This document shows, in pieces, positions 25,501-32,517 of a stretch of DNA of 64,000 nucleotides (its first letter is position 1; every line of letters starts with the position of its first letter). The translations under genes and the position numbers were made by a program. The notes beneath the pieces are model-generated. The model was not told where the DNA came from, made no database searches, and worked only from the letters and a program-made list of their open reading frames with translations. Source of the DNA: Oceanicola sp. D3 (GTDB lineage: Bacteria; Pseudomonadota; Alphaproteobacteria; Rhodobacterales; Rhodobacteraceae); the NCBI RefSeq assembly GCF_006351965.1, contig NZ_CP040932.1:1054001-1118000 (forward strand). Reading direction: 5' to 3'.

Positions 25501-25787
25501 AGAATGGCATAAACTACTGGAATCCCACACTCTACGACCTGCTTGGGGTGGATCGAACCGAGCAGCCCGAGATCGCGACGGCGCTGAAGCACCTCACCCC
25601 GGAAAGCGCGGATCGCGTCAGGAGCCTGCTCGACAGGGCCATGAAGCAGGGCGAAGACTTCGAGTTCGAAGGCGAGATCCAGCGGCAGGATGGGAGCCGC
25701 ATCCCCTATCACAGCAAGTGCCGCGTGCTGCGCGACGACGCGGGCAAGATTTCACATACCTTTGGCGTTCTGCGCCGTCGCAAATGA
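22587..25787 (+). CDS. CheB-CheR-PAS fusion chemotaxis/signalling protein
   Basis: A 1066-residue fusion. Residues about 8-190 are a CheB methylesterase domain with S17 (AASAGG), H44 (AQHMSPSHES) and LSGTGSDGSYG. About 210-475 is a CheR methyltransferase with the SAM motif WVPGCATGEEAYSIAAL. About 640-715 is a coiled coil of repeated N-E-E-L-Q-S heptads, followed by three PAS-type sensor regions to the C-terminus. No histidine kinase domain follows, unlike many CheB/CheR hybrids, so output may be through methylation/demethylation or partner binding. No receptor or CheA gene is nearby; the gene stands alone, with an unknown gene 59 bp downstream. Confidence 0.9.
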   Translation: MGKTPKEPPVLVGIAASAGGLEAMSLFLQNLPKGLNCAFALAQHMSPSHESMLVKLLSRETNLDVREITGPIEPKADTIYIPPPGSDVGFEDGKLLRLNPSGHPATPKPSADRLFNALAEGLGAHCMGLVLSGTGSDGSYGVQAIREAGGITIAQEPASAKYDSMPVSAVRTGCVDLVLTPQQIGQHLEKILSQPRDLEELKKMGEEATKNADLFQILLAHTMVDFRQYKESTINRRVHRRMVAKGITSQAEYVDFCRRSQEEVEALYKDLLISVTRFFRDGEQFAVLRDVLQDRVTAKPGAKMRIWVPGCATGEEAYSIAALYAEAAGGLDALGKDSLQIFATDIDEHALAVGRRGSYPSSAADDIPPDLLEKYFDISGDRVIVKQSLRNCVMFTRHNIFQDAPFMSIDLVSIRNVLIYFDNTLQDRVLSRIQYALSADGMLFLGTSETAGTIESHFIQLDPAAKIYAKRSTPPIDMTNFGSTHAIRSSRRILTQDKAKGGDNLHDWSNFHALVQSFAETAVLVSAEGAVLKVYGDLAPFCQITDSVFKGFSLRLLKAPLANESTTLLLVARKNMKSRTGQWHRIEGQGFNHARLVVYPMEPQGREEPYVLLAIETEMRTTPEATEEEQGDYVTYIETELARTREALNVTMEQLQTSNEELQSLNEELQSSNEELQSTNEELETSNEELQSTNEELITVNEELIVNSTELQRTTAELNGIVDGLPTTMLMLDQGLLIRHASRRAVEQFELRTRGQSMGHISQCHLPEGFPPVVDLCSQALLNRKNVSRQFSSGQRNFTLTIVPLTSGTDELIGIVVMVIPLESTLETSLIHTLRRFGKIGTWRVQFPDTEVEWSEEVYHIHGLPPETGTMSLDRAIGYLHPDDREVVRGRIDKALEERSGFHFTARVIRPDGRLAVLESSGTVVTDRLNNVVGLIGVVRDFSRMQTESMLLRHYNEITSDEGLGVYSYDIQNGINYWNPTLYDLLGVDRTEQPEIATALKHLTPESADRVRSLLDRAMKQGEDFEFEGEIQRQDGSRIPYHSKCRVLRDDAGKISHTFGVLRRRK

Positions 25788-25818
25788 TTGCCGATCTCCT
25801 ACCGTCTGAGCTCCGGCG

Positions 25819-25833
25819 TTAACCCTGTGGTAA
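25819..25833. promoter_or_regulatory. CtrA-like site with one mismatch
   Basis: TTAA-CCCTGTG-GTAA differs at one base from the CtrA consensus TTAA-N7-TTAA and lies 13 bases before the ATG at 25847. Weak on its own, but a perfect CtrA box occurs elsewhere in the window (30435). Confidence 0.25.
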
Positions 25834-25846
25834 CTAATTTTGGACG

Positions 25847-26587
25847 ATGATCGCCACCTCCCGAGATGGTTGCGACAAGGCGTGCGAGATGGTGACAGGT
25901 AATGGCTTCGAAGACGGCGAAAATTTTAGCCAAATTGCGATTTCCCTCTTCAGAGATACCCAGACAGGCGAGTGGTTTGCCGAGCGGGTCGAGTTCAACC
26001 TGCCGGGAAGCCGCACCCGCACAAGTTTCAACGTGCCCCAACCGCTGAAACAGGCCTTTACCCCGGGCTTCGTGGCTGAGCTCATGCCATTTTTGCCAAC
26101 CTCGCACGAGCGCGGGCTTCTTGCCGATGGCGAGGTCAATATTGCCATCTCCCACCTGTCGCTCGTCGGAGTGCGTGTGGCGACGCAGGCCGTGTTCAAC
26201 GGCATCCAGAAGGTCTGGGTCCGCTTCCAGCGTGCCTTCGGGGCGGTGCAGGCCATGCTCCAGCCCCAGCACCGCACCGAACGCGCCGCAGAGACGGCGC
26301 TGCATTACGTTGCCGCCAGTGCTTTGCTCGATCTGGTCCTGCCCTGCCTCGACATGCTCCGCCTCGACGGGGCCGCCACCGACAGCAAGGAGGGGGCCGA
26401 GAGGGTGGCGGCGCGGCTGGCAACGCTTCAGGGCAAAAAACACGATCTTGAGTTCTACACCGGCCTGCTCACCCGCTACCTCGCCCAGCCCCACGAGGAG
26501 CCACAGGCCAGCAAGCGCGGAATTGCCGATGATGCGCCCTCCGCCCTTCAGGGCTTTCGCCTGCCCCGGCCCCTGATCGTGCGTTAA
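25847..26587 (+). CDS. Hypothetical protein
   Basis: A 246-residue soluble protein I do not recognise. It has no signal peptide or membrane segment. The middle part is helical (NGIQKVWVRFQRAFGAVQAMLQ, AAETALHYVAASALLDLVLPCLDML) and the C-terminus is polar. The ATG at 25847 has a possible CtrA-like box directly upstream and no strong ribosome site. It is transcribed the same way as the CheB-CheR gene, 59 bp apart, so a signalling role is possible but unsupported. Confidence 0.6.
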   Translation: MIATSRDGCDKACEMVTGNGFEDGENFSQIAISLFRDTQTGEWFAERVEFNLPGSRTRTSFNVPQPLKQAFTPGFVAELMPFLPTSHERGLLADGEVNIAISHLSLVGVRVATQAVFNGIQKVWVRFQRAFGAVQAMLQPQHRTERAAETALHYVAASALLDLVLPCLDMLRLDGAATDSKEGAERVAARLATLQGKKHDLEFYTGLLTRYLAQPHEEPQASKRGIADDAPSALQGFRLPRPLIVR

Positions 26588-26682
26588 CGCGCGGTGCCGT
26601 GGCGGCCCCCGTCGCTTCGGGGGGTGACATCCGCCCGCGCCTCTGCATGCTGGGCCGCGAAATTGCATCGAAAGGCCACGCC

Positions 26683-28050
26683 ATGAACCGCCACACGCCC
26701 AACTCGCCCGAAGCCCGCGATATCGCCTACCACCTGCACAGCTACACCAACGCCGAGCTGCATCAGGAGCTCGGCCCAACGGTGATCGAGCGCGGTGAAG
26801 GGGTCTATGTCTACGACAATCAGGGCAAGCGCTATGTCGAGGCGCTGGCCGGGCTCTGGTCTGTCGGGGTGGGCTTTGGCGAAGAGCGGTTGGTTGAGGC
26901 CGCCACCGCCCAGATGAAGCAGCTGCCCTACTACCAGACCTTCGCCCACCGCTCCCACGGCCCGGCCATCGACCTTGCCGAAAAGCTGGTGAGCATCGCC
27001 CCCGTGCCGATGAGCAAGGCCTATTTCACCAACTCCGGCTCCGAGGCCAACGATACCGTGGTCAAGTTCCTCTGGTATCGCTCCAACGCGCTGGGCAAGC
27101 CGGAGAAGAAAAAGATCATCTCCCGCCTGCGCGGCTACCACGGCGTCACCGTCGCCTCCGCCTCGCTCACCGGGCTGCCCTATAACCACCGCAGCTTCGA
27201 TCTGCCGATTCAGGGCATCCTGCACACCACCTGCCCGCACTACTGGAAAGAGGGGCAGGACGGCGAAAGCGAGGAAGAGTTCGCCACCCGCTGTGCCGCC
27301 GACCTTGAGGCCATGATCGAAGCCGAAGGCCCCGATACCATCGCCGCCTTCATCGGCGAGCCGGTGATGGGGGCAGGGGGCGTCGTGGTGCCGCCCAAGG
27401 GCTACTGGCAGAAAATTCAGGCCGTGCTGGCGAAGTATGACATCCTGCTGGTCGCCGATGAGGTGATCTGCGGCTTCGGGCGCACCGGCAACCTCTGGGG
27501 CAGCCAGACCTACGACATCAAGCCCGATATCATGGTCAGCTCCAAGCAAATCACCTCGTCCTATTTCCCGCTCTCCGCCGTGCTCCTCAACGAGCGCGCC
27601 TATGCGCCCATTCAGGATGAATCGGGCCGCATCGGCACGCTCGGCCACGGCGTTACTGGCGCGGGCCACCCGGTCGGCGCTGCCGTGGCGCTGGAGAATA
27701 TCGCCATCATCGAAGAGCGCGGGCTGGTGGCCAATGCCGCCAAACAGGGCGAGCCGCTGCGCGCCGGGCTCAAGAAGCTGGCCGATGAGTTTGACCTCGT
27801 GGGCGAAATGCGCGGCATCGGCCTGATCGCCGCGCTGGAGCTTGATCCGGCCAAGGCCCGCGAAGAAAAGCCCGTGGGCGCCCTCGGCGCGGCAATGGGC
27901 GCGGCGCTGATGAACCACGGCGTCATCGCCCGCAACCTAGGCGACACCGTCGCCTTCTGCCCGCCGATGATCATCACCGAAGAGCAGGTGAACGAAGTCC
28001 TCACCGGCGTCGAGAAGGCCCTCAAGGACGTGTCCGCCGAACACGGTTGA
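26683..28050 (+). CDS. Class III (omega-type) aminotransferase
   Basis: A 455-residue PLP enzyme of fold type I that moves an amino group from an omega-amino donor to pyruvate or another keto acid. Visible are YFTNSGSEANDTVVKFLWY (PLP phosphate site), RGYHGVTVASASLTG, the D in LLVADEVICGFGRTG and the Schiff-base lysine in VSSKQITSSYFPLSAVL, then GHPVGAAVALENI. The aspartate-aminotransferase-like subgroup includes taurine-, putrescine- and beta-alanine-pyruvate transaminases; the substrate is not fixed by sequence. Three palindromes follow before the convergent CaiB gene. Confidence 0.9.
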   Translation: MNRHTPNSPEARDIAYHLHSYTNAELHQELGPTVIERGEGVYVYDNQGKRYVEALAGLWSVGVGFGEERLVEAATAQMKQLPYYQTFAHRSHGPAIDLAEKLVSIAPVPMSKAYFTNSGSEANDTVVKFLWYRSNALGKPEKKKIISRLRGYHGVTVASASLTGLPYNHRSFDLPIQGILHTTCPHYWKEGQDGESEEEFATRCAADLEAMIEAEGPDTIAAFIGEPVMGAGGVVVPPKGYWQKIQAVLAKYDILLVADEVICGFGRTGNLWGSQTYDIKPDIMVSSKQITSSYFPLSAVLLNERAYAPIQDESGRIGTLGHGVTGAGHPVGAAVALENIAIIEERGLVANAAKQGEPLRAGLKKLADEFDLVGEMRGIGLIAALELDPAKAREEKPVGALGAAMGAALMNHGVIARNLGDTVAFCPPMIITEEQVNEVLTGVEKALKDVSAEHG

Positions 28051-28064
28051 TCGAACGCCCCGTC

Positions 28065-28128
28065 ATCCTCGGGCCTGACCCGAGGATCTCTCGCCACCCG
28101 GGAGATCCTCCGGCTCAGACCGGGGGAT
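28065..28128. repeat. Two adjacent alphaproteobacterial-type palindromes
   Basis: ATCCTCGGG-CCTGA-CCCGAGGAT (28065-28087) is a 9-bp perfect stem, and ATCCTCCGG-CTCAGA-CCGGGGGAT (28105-28128) is a 9-bp stem with one T-G wobble. Both start with the same ATCCTC and lie between convergent genes. They look like dispersed intergenic repeats acting as a bidirectional transcript end. Confidence 0.65.
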
Positions 28129-28148
28129 GACCCTTAAGCCTGCACTCA

Positions 28149-28167
28149 GGTGGGCAATCTGCCCACC
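28149..28167. repeat. REP-like palindrome, copy 2
   Basis: The same 19-mer GGTGGGCAATCTGCCCACC as at 6048 and 40197, located 8 bases beyond the CaiB gene stop between two convergent genes. It lacks the GTAG prefix of the other copies. A bidirectional terminator role is plausible. Confidence 0.8.
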
Positions 28168-28174
28168 ACCCGCC

Positions 28175-29281
28175 TCACCCTTTCGGCAACACCGGTGCCG
28201 TGCGTTCCAGCGCCAGTTCCGCGTCCGAAAACTTCCACGGTCCCCGTAGCCCCGGCACGCCCTCCGGATCAATCTGCATCCCGCGCGCCACAACCTGCGG
28301 ATCGGCCAGCGCCTCGCCCACATCGTTGATCGGCCCGGCCGGCACTGTGGCCGCCTCGAAGGCCGCCAGCAGCTTGGCCTTCTCCCAGCCCGAGGTCATC
28401 GCCTCGATCACCGGCGTCAGCACCTCCCGGTTGGTCACCCGCCCCGGGTTGGTGGCAAACCGTTCGTCATCGGCCAGCGCCTCCAGCCCCAGCACGCCGC
28501 AAAACCGGCGGAACTGCCCGTCATTGCCCACCGCGATGATGATATGCCCGTCCTTCACCGGCACCACCTGATAGGGGCCAAGGTTGCGATGCCAACTGCC
28601 CGTGCGTTCCGGCGGCACCCCGGTGGCGAGGTAGTTCATCCCCTGATTGGCCAGCATCGCCACCGCGCAATCCAGCAGGCTCATGTCGATGTGCTGCCCC
28701 TTGCCGGTGCTGTGCCGCTGCTCAACGGCGGCCAGAATGCCGATGGTCGAGTATAGCCCGGTGACAATATCGGTGACGGCCACGCCAAAGCGCGTCGGCT
28801 GGCCCTCCGGGTCGCCGGTAATATCCATCAGCCCGCTCATCCCCTGCAGCAGGTAGTCATAGCCCGCCCGATGCGCATAGGGCCCATCCTGCCCAAAGCC
28901 GGTGACCGAGCAGTAGATCAGCGCCGGGTTCACCTGCGACAGCGCCGGGTAATCCAACCCGTATTTCGCCAGCCCTCCCACCTTGAAGTTCTCGATCAGA
29001 ATGTCGGCACCGCCCACCAACTCGCGCACCCGCGCCTGCCCCTCGGGCCTGCGAAAATCGACCACCTCGCTCACCTTCCCCCGGTTGGCCGAGTAGAAGT
29101 AGGCCGCGCTCACGTCGCCGTCGCGTTCCACAAAGGGCGGTCCCCACTTGCGGGTGTCGTCGCCGTCCGGGCTCTCCAGCTTGATCACCTCCGCGCCCAG
29201 ATCGGCCAGCGCCTGCCCAATCCACGGCCCCGCTAGGATCCGCGCCATCTCGATCACCTTCAGCCCTTCAAGCGGTTTCAT
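28175..29281 (-). CDS. CaiB/BaiF family CoA-transferase
   Basis: A 368-residue class III CoA-transferase moving CoA between carboxylic acids by a formyl-like mixed anhydride mechanism. MKPLEGLKVIEMARILAGPWIGQALADLGAEVIKLE is the family N-terminus, and the catalytic aspartate lies in HRAGYDYLLQGMSGLMDITGDPEG (about residue 143). C-terminal AGPINDVGEALADPQVVARGMQ is conserved. The substrate is unknown; neighbours (an aminotransferase and an lpxR-like gene) give no clue. It is divergent from the lpxR-like gene across 151 bp. Confidence 0.92.
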   Translation of the reverse strand: MKPLEGLKVIEMARILAGPWIGQALADLGAEVIKLESPDGDDTRKWGPPFVERDGDVSAAYFYSANRGKVSEVVDFRRPEGQARVRELVGGADILIENFKVGGLAKYGLDYPALSQVNPALIYCSVTGFGQDGPYAHRAGYDYLLQGMSGLMDITGDPEGQPTRFGVAVTDIVTGLYSTIGILAAVEQRHSTGKGQHIDMSLLDCAVAMLANQGMNYLATGVPPERTGSWHRNLGPYQVVPVKDGHIIIAVGNDGQFRRFCGVLGLEALADDERFATNPGRVTNREVLTPVIEAMTSGWEKAKLLAAFEAATVPAGPINDVGEALADPQVVARGMQIDPEGVPGLRGPWKFSDAELALERTAPVLPKG

Positions 29282-29432
29282 CCTGCCTCCCCATAGCTTT
29301 GTCGCGGCACCCTAGCGCCACTTCCCTGTTGCGGAAACACTGCGTTTCTACGGAAGGTTTTCACGATCCCCTTCTGGCAGCCGGTGGTTGCGCGTATGGA
29401 AACTGCTAACCTCCGACAACAGGTAACGCGCG

Positions 29433-30347
29433 ATGAAACCTCTTGCCCGCCTTCTGGCCCTCCTGACCGCCCTCACCGGGCTTGCCATGCCCGCCCACGC
29501 CGAAGAGCGGGCCTTGTTGGGCTGGGGGAGGCTCTTCACCAATGACGTGCTGGGCGATGGCTATGACCGCTGGCGCACCGGGGCCTATACCATCTCCATC
29601 GCCTATGGCCCGGATTGGCAGGGCGTCGCGCCGGATCGGTTTGGCCAGCTGCTGGAGTTTCGCCTGCGCTCCGAGCTGATCGCCCCCGAAAGCCTCACTG
29701 CGCCCGCCGTCAACGATCGTCGCTTCGTCGGCGCGTTCACCCTTGGCGTGCACAGCTACTCCAAGCTGGGGGCCAGCGATCTGCGCGCCGGGCTCGATCT
29801 GACCTTCACCGGCCCGCAAACCGGGCTGGGTGAGCTGCAAAACACGATTCACGAAACCTTCGGGCTGGAAAGCTCCAAGGTGCTGGACGACCAGATCCCC
29901 AACAACGCCTATGCCTCGCTGTCCGCCGAGCTGTCGCGCGAGCTGGCATTCGGCAACGCGCGCCTTCGGCCCTTCCTTGAGGTGCAGGCAGGGGTCGAGA
30001 GCTTTGCCCGCGTCGGCGCCGATCTCACCTTCGGCAGCTACGGGCGCGGGGCGCTGATGGCGCGCGACATCACCACCGGCCACCTCTATCAGGTGATCCG
30101 CTCGCGCGAAGATCAGGGCCTGTCCTTCCTCATCGGCGGCGACATGGCCAAGGTCTATTCGTCAGAATACCTGCCCGAAGAAGACGGCTTCGAGCTGACA
30201 GACACCCGCACCCGCCTCCGCGCCGGGATGAACTGGCAGGGCGACAACCACGGCCTGTTCTACGGCCTGACCTACCTCAGCGAAGAGTTCGAGGCCCAGA
30301 CCGAGGGCCAGATGGTCGGCGCGCTGCAACTTCGGCTGTTTTTCTGA
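29433..30347 (+). CDS. LpxR-like lipid A 3'-O-deacylase family outer membrane protein
   Basis: A 304-residue outer membrane beta-barrel. A signal peptide (MKPLARLLALLTALTGLAMPAHA) precedes GWGRLFTNDVLGDGYDRWRTGAYTIS, the N-D active-site strand of LpxR-like enzymes that remove 3'-acyloxyacyl groups from lipid A. The C-terminus LQLRLFF ends in phenylalanine as outer membrane barrels do. Activity itself is inferred. It has an AGGTAA ribosome site and no obvious operon partner; the Hint gene follows after 132 bp. Confidence 0.8.
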   Translation: MKPLARLLALLTALTGLAMPAHAEERALLGWGRLFTNDVLGDGYDRWRTGAYTISIAYGPDWQGVAPDRFGQLLEFRLRSELIAPESLTAPAVNDRRFVGAFTLGVHSYSKLGASDLRAGLDLTFTGPQTGLGELQNTIHETFGLESSKVLDDQIPNNAYASLSAELSRELAFGNARLRPFLEVQAGVESFARVGADLTFGSYGRGALMARDITTGHLYQVIRSREDQGLSFLIGGDMAKVYSSEYLPEEDGFELTDTRTRLRAGMNWQGDNHGLFYGLTYLSEEFEAQTEGQMVGALQLRLFF

Positions 30348-30370
30348 CATCCCGCGCGGCGGTCACATCG

Positions 30371-30402
30371 TGACTCCCCTGCCACGCCTTTGACTCCCCT
30401 GC
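30371..30402. promoter_or_regulatory. Direct repeat TGACTCCCCTGC, 20-bp spacing
   Basis: TGACTCCCCTGC occurs at 30371-30382 and again at 30391-30402, two helical turns apart, upstream of a CtrA box and the Hint gene. Such spacing suggests a dimeric activator site; the factor is unknown. Confidence 0.35.
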
Positions 30403-30434
30403 ACATTTTTCTTGGTGGCAGAGTGCTGCCCGTG

Positions 30435-30449
30435 TTAACGCTTTGTTAA
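30435..30449. promoter_or_regulatory. Perfect CtrA box
   Basis: TTAA-CGCTTTG-TTAA matches the CtrA consensus TTAA-N7-TTAA exactly and lies 30 bases before the Hint protein start. CtrA is the alphaproteobacterial response regulator that in this family controls motility and gene transfer agent genes (established knowledge); control of this gene is inference. Confidence 0.5.
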
Positions 30450-30479
30450 TAATAAGAGACAAATGGCAGGCATACAGGC

Positions 30480-31607
30480 ATGAAAACGGGCTTTCTCGGC
30501 ACGTTTGTCATTCCCTGGTCGTATACGGAAACAGATGGGCATCCCGGCGCGCCGGTGACAAGCCTGCATCCGGGTGCGACATGGCGCTGGTGCGGGGCGC
30601 TCACTCGGGTCGATGGCCCGGGAGATGTGATCTCGCTCGCAGATGCTGCGGGCATGGCAGACCTTCACAAACGCGCGGCACGCAAGGTGCGGCGCATGAT
30701 TTCCGGCAATAGCACGGCACTGGCCGAGCTGACACGCGGCGACGATGCCCGCCGGTCGCTCGCCCGTGCCGAGGCGATTGCCGCCGTCACCGCAGAGGAT
30801 GCGTTGCTGTCCCACGCCAGCTTCACCGTCACCGACGGTCAGGACGCATGGATGGCAACCTTCATCGAAACCGTCCCCGGTGCGTCTGGCCTGCTGATGT
30901 TTGCAGGCCGCGTTCCGCCCGAGGGCACCGAACTCTGGGTCAGCGCCGCCGCCCGGCCCGCCGAAACGCCGCTGCCCCCCGGAGAGACAGCAGAGGGCGG
31001 GGTGATCTGCTTCACTGCAGGCACCCGCATTGCCACCCCCGATGGCTACAAGGCCGTCCAGGACCTGCGCGAAGGCGACATGGTGCAAACCAAGGATGAT
31101 GGCGCCCAGCCGGTCATGTGGTCCGGCGCTCGCCGGATGACAGGCGCCCGCCTCTTCGCCATGCCGCAACTGCGGCCCATGCGCATCCGCGCTGGCGTGC
31201 TGGGGCCCGATATCCCCGATGGCGACCTGCTGGTGTCTCCCAACCACCGGATGCTCATTCGCGGCCCTGCAGCCCAGGCGCTTTACAACACGCCCGAGGT
31301 GCTGGTGCGCGCGCGCGACCTCTCCGGCCTGCGCGGCATCACGACCGATCACCACCTCACCGAAGTCACCTATGTGCACATCCTGATGGATCGTCATCAG
31401 GTGCTCTTCGCCAATGGTGTGGAAACCGAAAGTTTTCACCCCGCCGAGGCCGATTTCGGCACGCTGGACGCGGGCGATCGCGAGCGGCTGCTCGACGGCT
31501 TGCCGTGGCTGCGCAAGCGCCCGGATGATTACGGCGCGCCCGCCCGTCGCACCCTCTCCTGCGCCGAGGCGGCGATCCTGCGTCACGATGTCGGGCTGGC
31601 CGCCTGA
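30480..31607 (+). CDS. Hint-domain protein
   Basis: A 375-residue protein with an N-terminal variable part and a Hint (hedgehog/intein) self-processing domain from about residue 175. The nucleophilic cysteine C177 lies in GGVICFTAGTRIATPDGYKAV, with the B-block-like DLLVSPNHRMLIRG and a C-terminal VTYVHILMDRHQVLFANGVETESFHP. Such proteins are frequent in Rhodobacteraceae and often end secreted RTX-type proteins; this one has no RTX repeats and no signal peptide. It may cleave itself at C177. A perfect CtrA box lies just upstream. Confidence 0.85.
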   Translation: MKTGFLGTFVIPWSYTETDGHPGAPVTSLHPGATWRWCGALTRVDGPGDVISLADAAGMADLHKRAARKVRRMISGNSTALAELTRGDDARRSLARAEAIAAVTAEDALLSHASFTVTDGQDAWMATFIETVPGASGLLMFAGRVPPEGTELWVSAAARPAETPLPPGETAEGGVICFTAGTRIATPDGYKAVQDLREGDMVQTKDDGAQPVMWSGARRMTGARLFAMPQLRPMRIRAGVLGPDIPDGDLLVSPNHRMLIRGPAAQALYNTPEVLVRARDLSGLRGITTDHHLTEVTYVHILMDRHQVLFANGVETESFHPAEADFGTLDAGDRERLLDGLPWLRKRPDDYGAPARRTLSCAEAAILRHDVGLAA

Positions 31608-31614
31608 GCCACGC

Positions 31615-31642
31615 TTGACTCGGCCACAAGCGGCTGTATAAG
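31615..31642 (+). promoter_or_regulatory. rpsD promoter
   Basis: TTGACT (31615-31620) and TATAAG (31637-31642) are separated by 16 bp, giving a transcription start near 31649, right after the Hint gene stop. It shows that rpsD is transcribed on its own with a leader of about 134 nt. Confidence 0.65.
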
Positions 31643-31648
31643 CCCGCC

Positions 31649-31782
31649 ATCCACCGGGGTTCGCGCCCCGGTGTTTCAATTGGTGTTGGTGGCCCCCGCA
31701 AGGGGATGCCCTGTCAGCCGCAAGGCAAAGGACAACGCCCTTCGTCGCGCCCGAGGCGCGCTTAACAGAAGGAGATCAGACG
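31649..31782 (+). promoter_or_regulatory. Structured 5' leader of rpsD
   Basis: Four hairpins are visible: CACCGGGG-TTCGCG-CCCCGGTG (31652-31673), CCCC-GCAA-GGGG (31694-31705), GCC-GCAA-GGC (31717-31726) and CGCGCC-CGA-GGCGCG (31746-31760). Two are capped by GCAA tetraloops. The ribosome site AGAAGGAG (31767-31774) follows. S4 often represses its own mRNA through a leader structure in other bacteria, so an autoregulatory role is a fair inference. Confidence 0.45.
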
Positions 31783-32403
31783 GTGACCAAACGCACCTCT
31801 GCCAAGTACAAACTCGATCGCCGCATGGGCGAAAACATCTGGGGCCGCCCGAAGTCCCCGGTCAACCGCCGCGAATACGGCCCCGGCCAGCACGGCCAGC
31901 GCCGCAAGGGCAAGATGTCCGACTTCGGCCTGCAGCTCCGCGCCAAGCAAAAGCTGAAGGGCCACTACGGCGACCTGACCGAAAAGCAGTTCCGCCGCAT
32001 CTTCGCCGAGGCCGAGCGCCTGCGCGGTGACACCGGCGAGCTTCTCATTGGCCTGCTCGAGCGCCGCCTCGACGCCGTTGTGTACCGCGCCAAGTTCGTG
32101 CCCACCGTCTTCGCGGCCCGTCAGTTCGTGAACCACGGCCACGTCAAGGTGAACGGCAAGCGCGTCAACATCCCCTCCTACCGTGTGAAAGAGGGCGACG
32201 TGATCGAGGTCCGCGACAAGTCCAAGCAGCTCGCTGTCGTGCTCGAAGCCACCCAGCTTCCCGAGCGTGACGTGCCCGAGTACATCGAGGCCGACCACTC
32301 CAAGATGACCGCCACCTTCGTGCGCACCCCCGGCCTGTCGGACGTGCCCTACGCGGTCCAGATGGAACCGAACCTCGTCATCGAATTCTACGCTCAGAAC
32401 TAA
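31783..32403 (+). CDS. rpsD: 30S ribosomal protein S4
   Basis: A 206-residue ribosomal protein that nucleates 30S assembly on 16S r[40 protein letters not shown] and the S4 RNA-binding domain [50 protein letters not shown] are diagnostic. The GTG start has AGAAGGAG eight bases upstream. It lies between its own promoter and a strong terminator, so it is a single-gene unit rather than part of a large ribosomal operon. Confidence 0.97.
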   Translation: MTKRTSAKYKLDRRMGENIWGRPKSPVNRREYGPGQHGQRRKGKMSDFGLQLRAKQKLKGHYGDLTEKQFRRIFAEAERLRGDTGELLIGLLERRLDAVVYRAKFVPTVFAARQFVNHGHVKVNGKRVNIPSYRVKEGDVIEVRDKSKQLAVVLEATQLPERDVPEYIEADHSKMTATFVRTPGLSDVPYAVQMEPNLVIEFYAQN

Positions 32404-32430
32404 GTCAAAACGACAAGTTCGAGGGACAGG

Positions 32431-32460
32431 AGGGCCGCACCACAGGGTGCGGCCCTTTTT
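32431..32460 (+). terminator. rpsD intrinsic terminator
   Basis: AGGGCCGCACC (32431-32441) pairs with GGTGCGGCCCT (32446-32456) as a perfect 11-bp stem with a 4-nt loop, followed by a TTTTT tract ending at 32460. It marks the right end of the rpsD unit and the boundary of the effector cassette that follows on the other strand. Confidence 0.93.
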
Positions 32461-32517
32461 CGTTTCTATCAGGTCGATCGCATCCGAGGCGCGTCTCTGC
32501 GTGCTGGTTCGCTCCGC

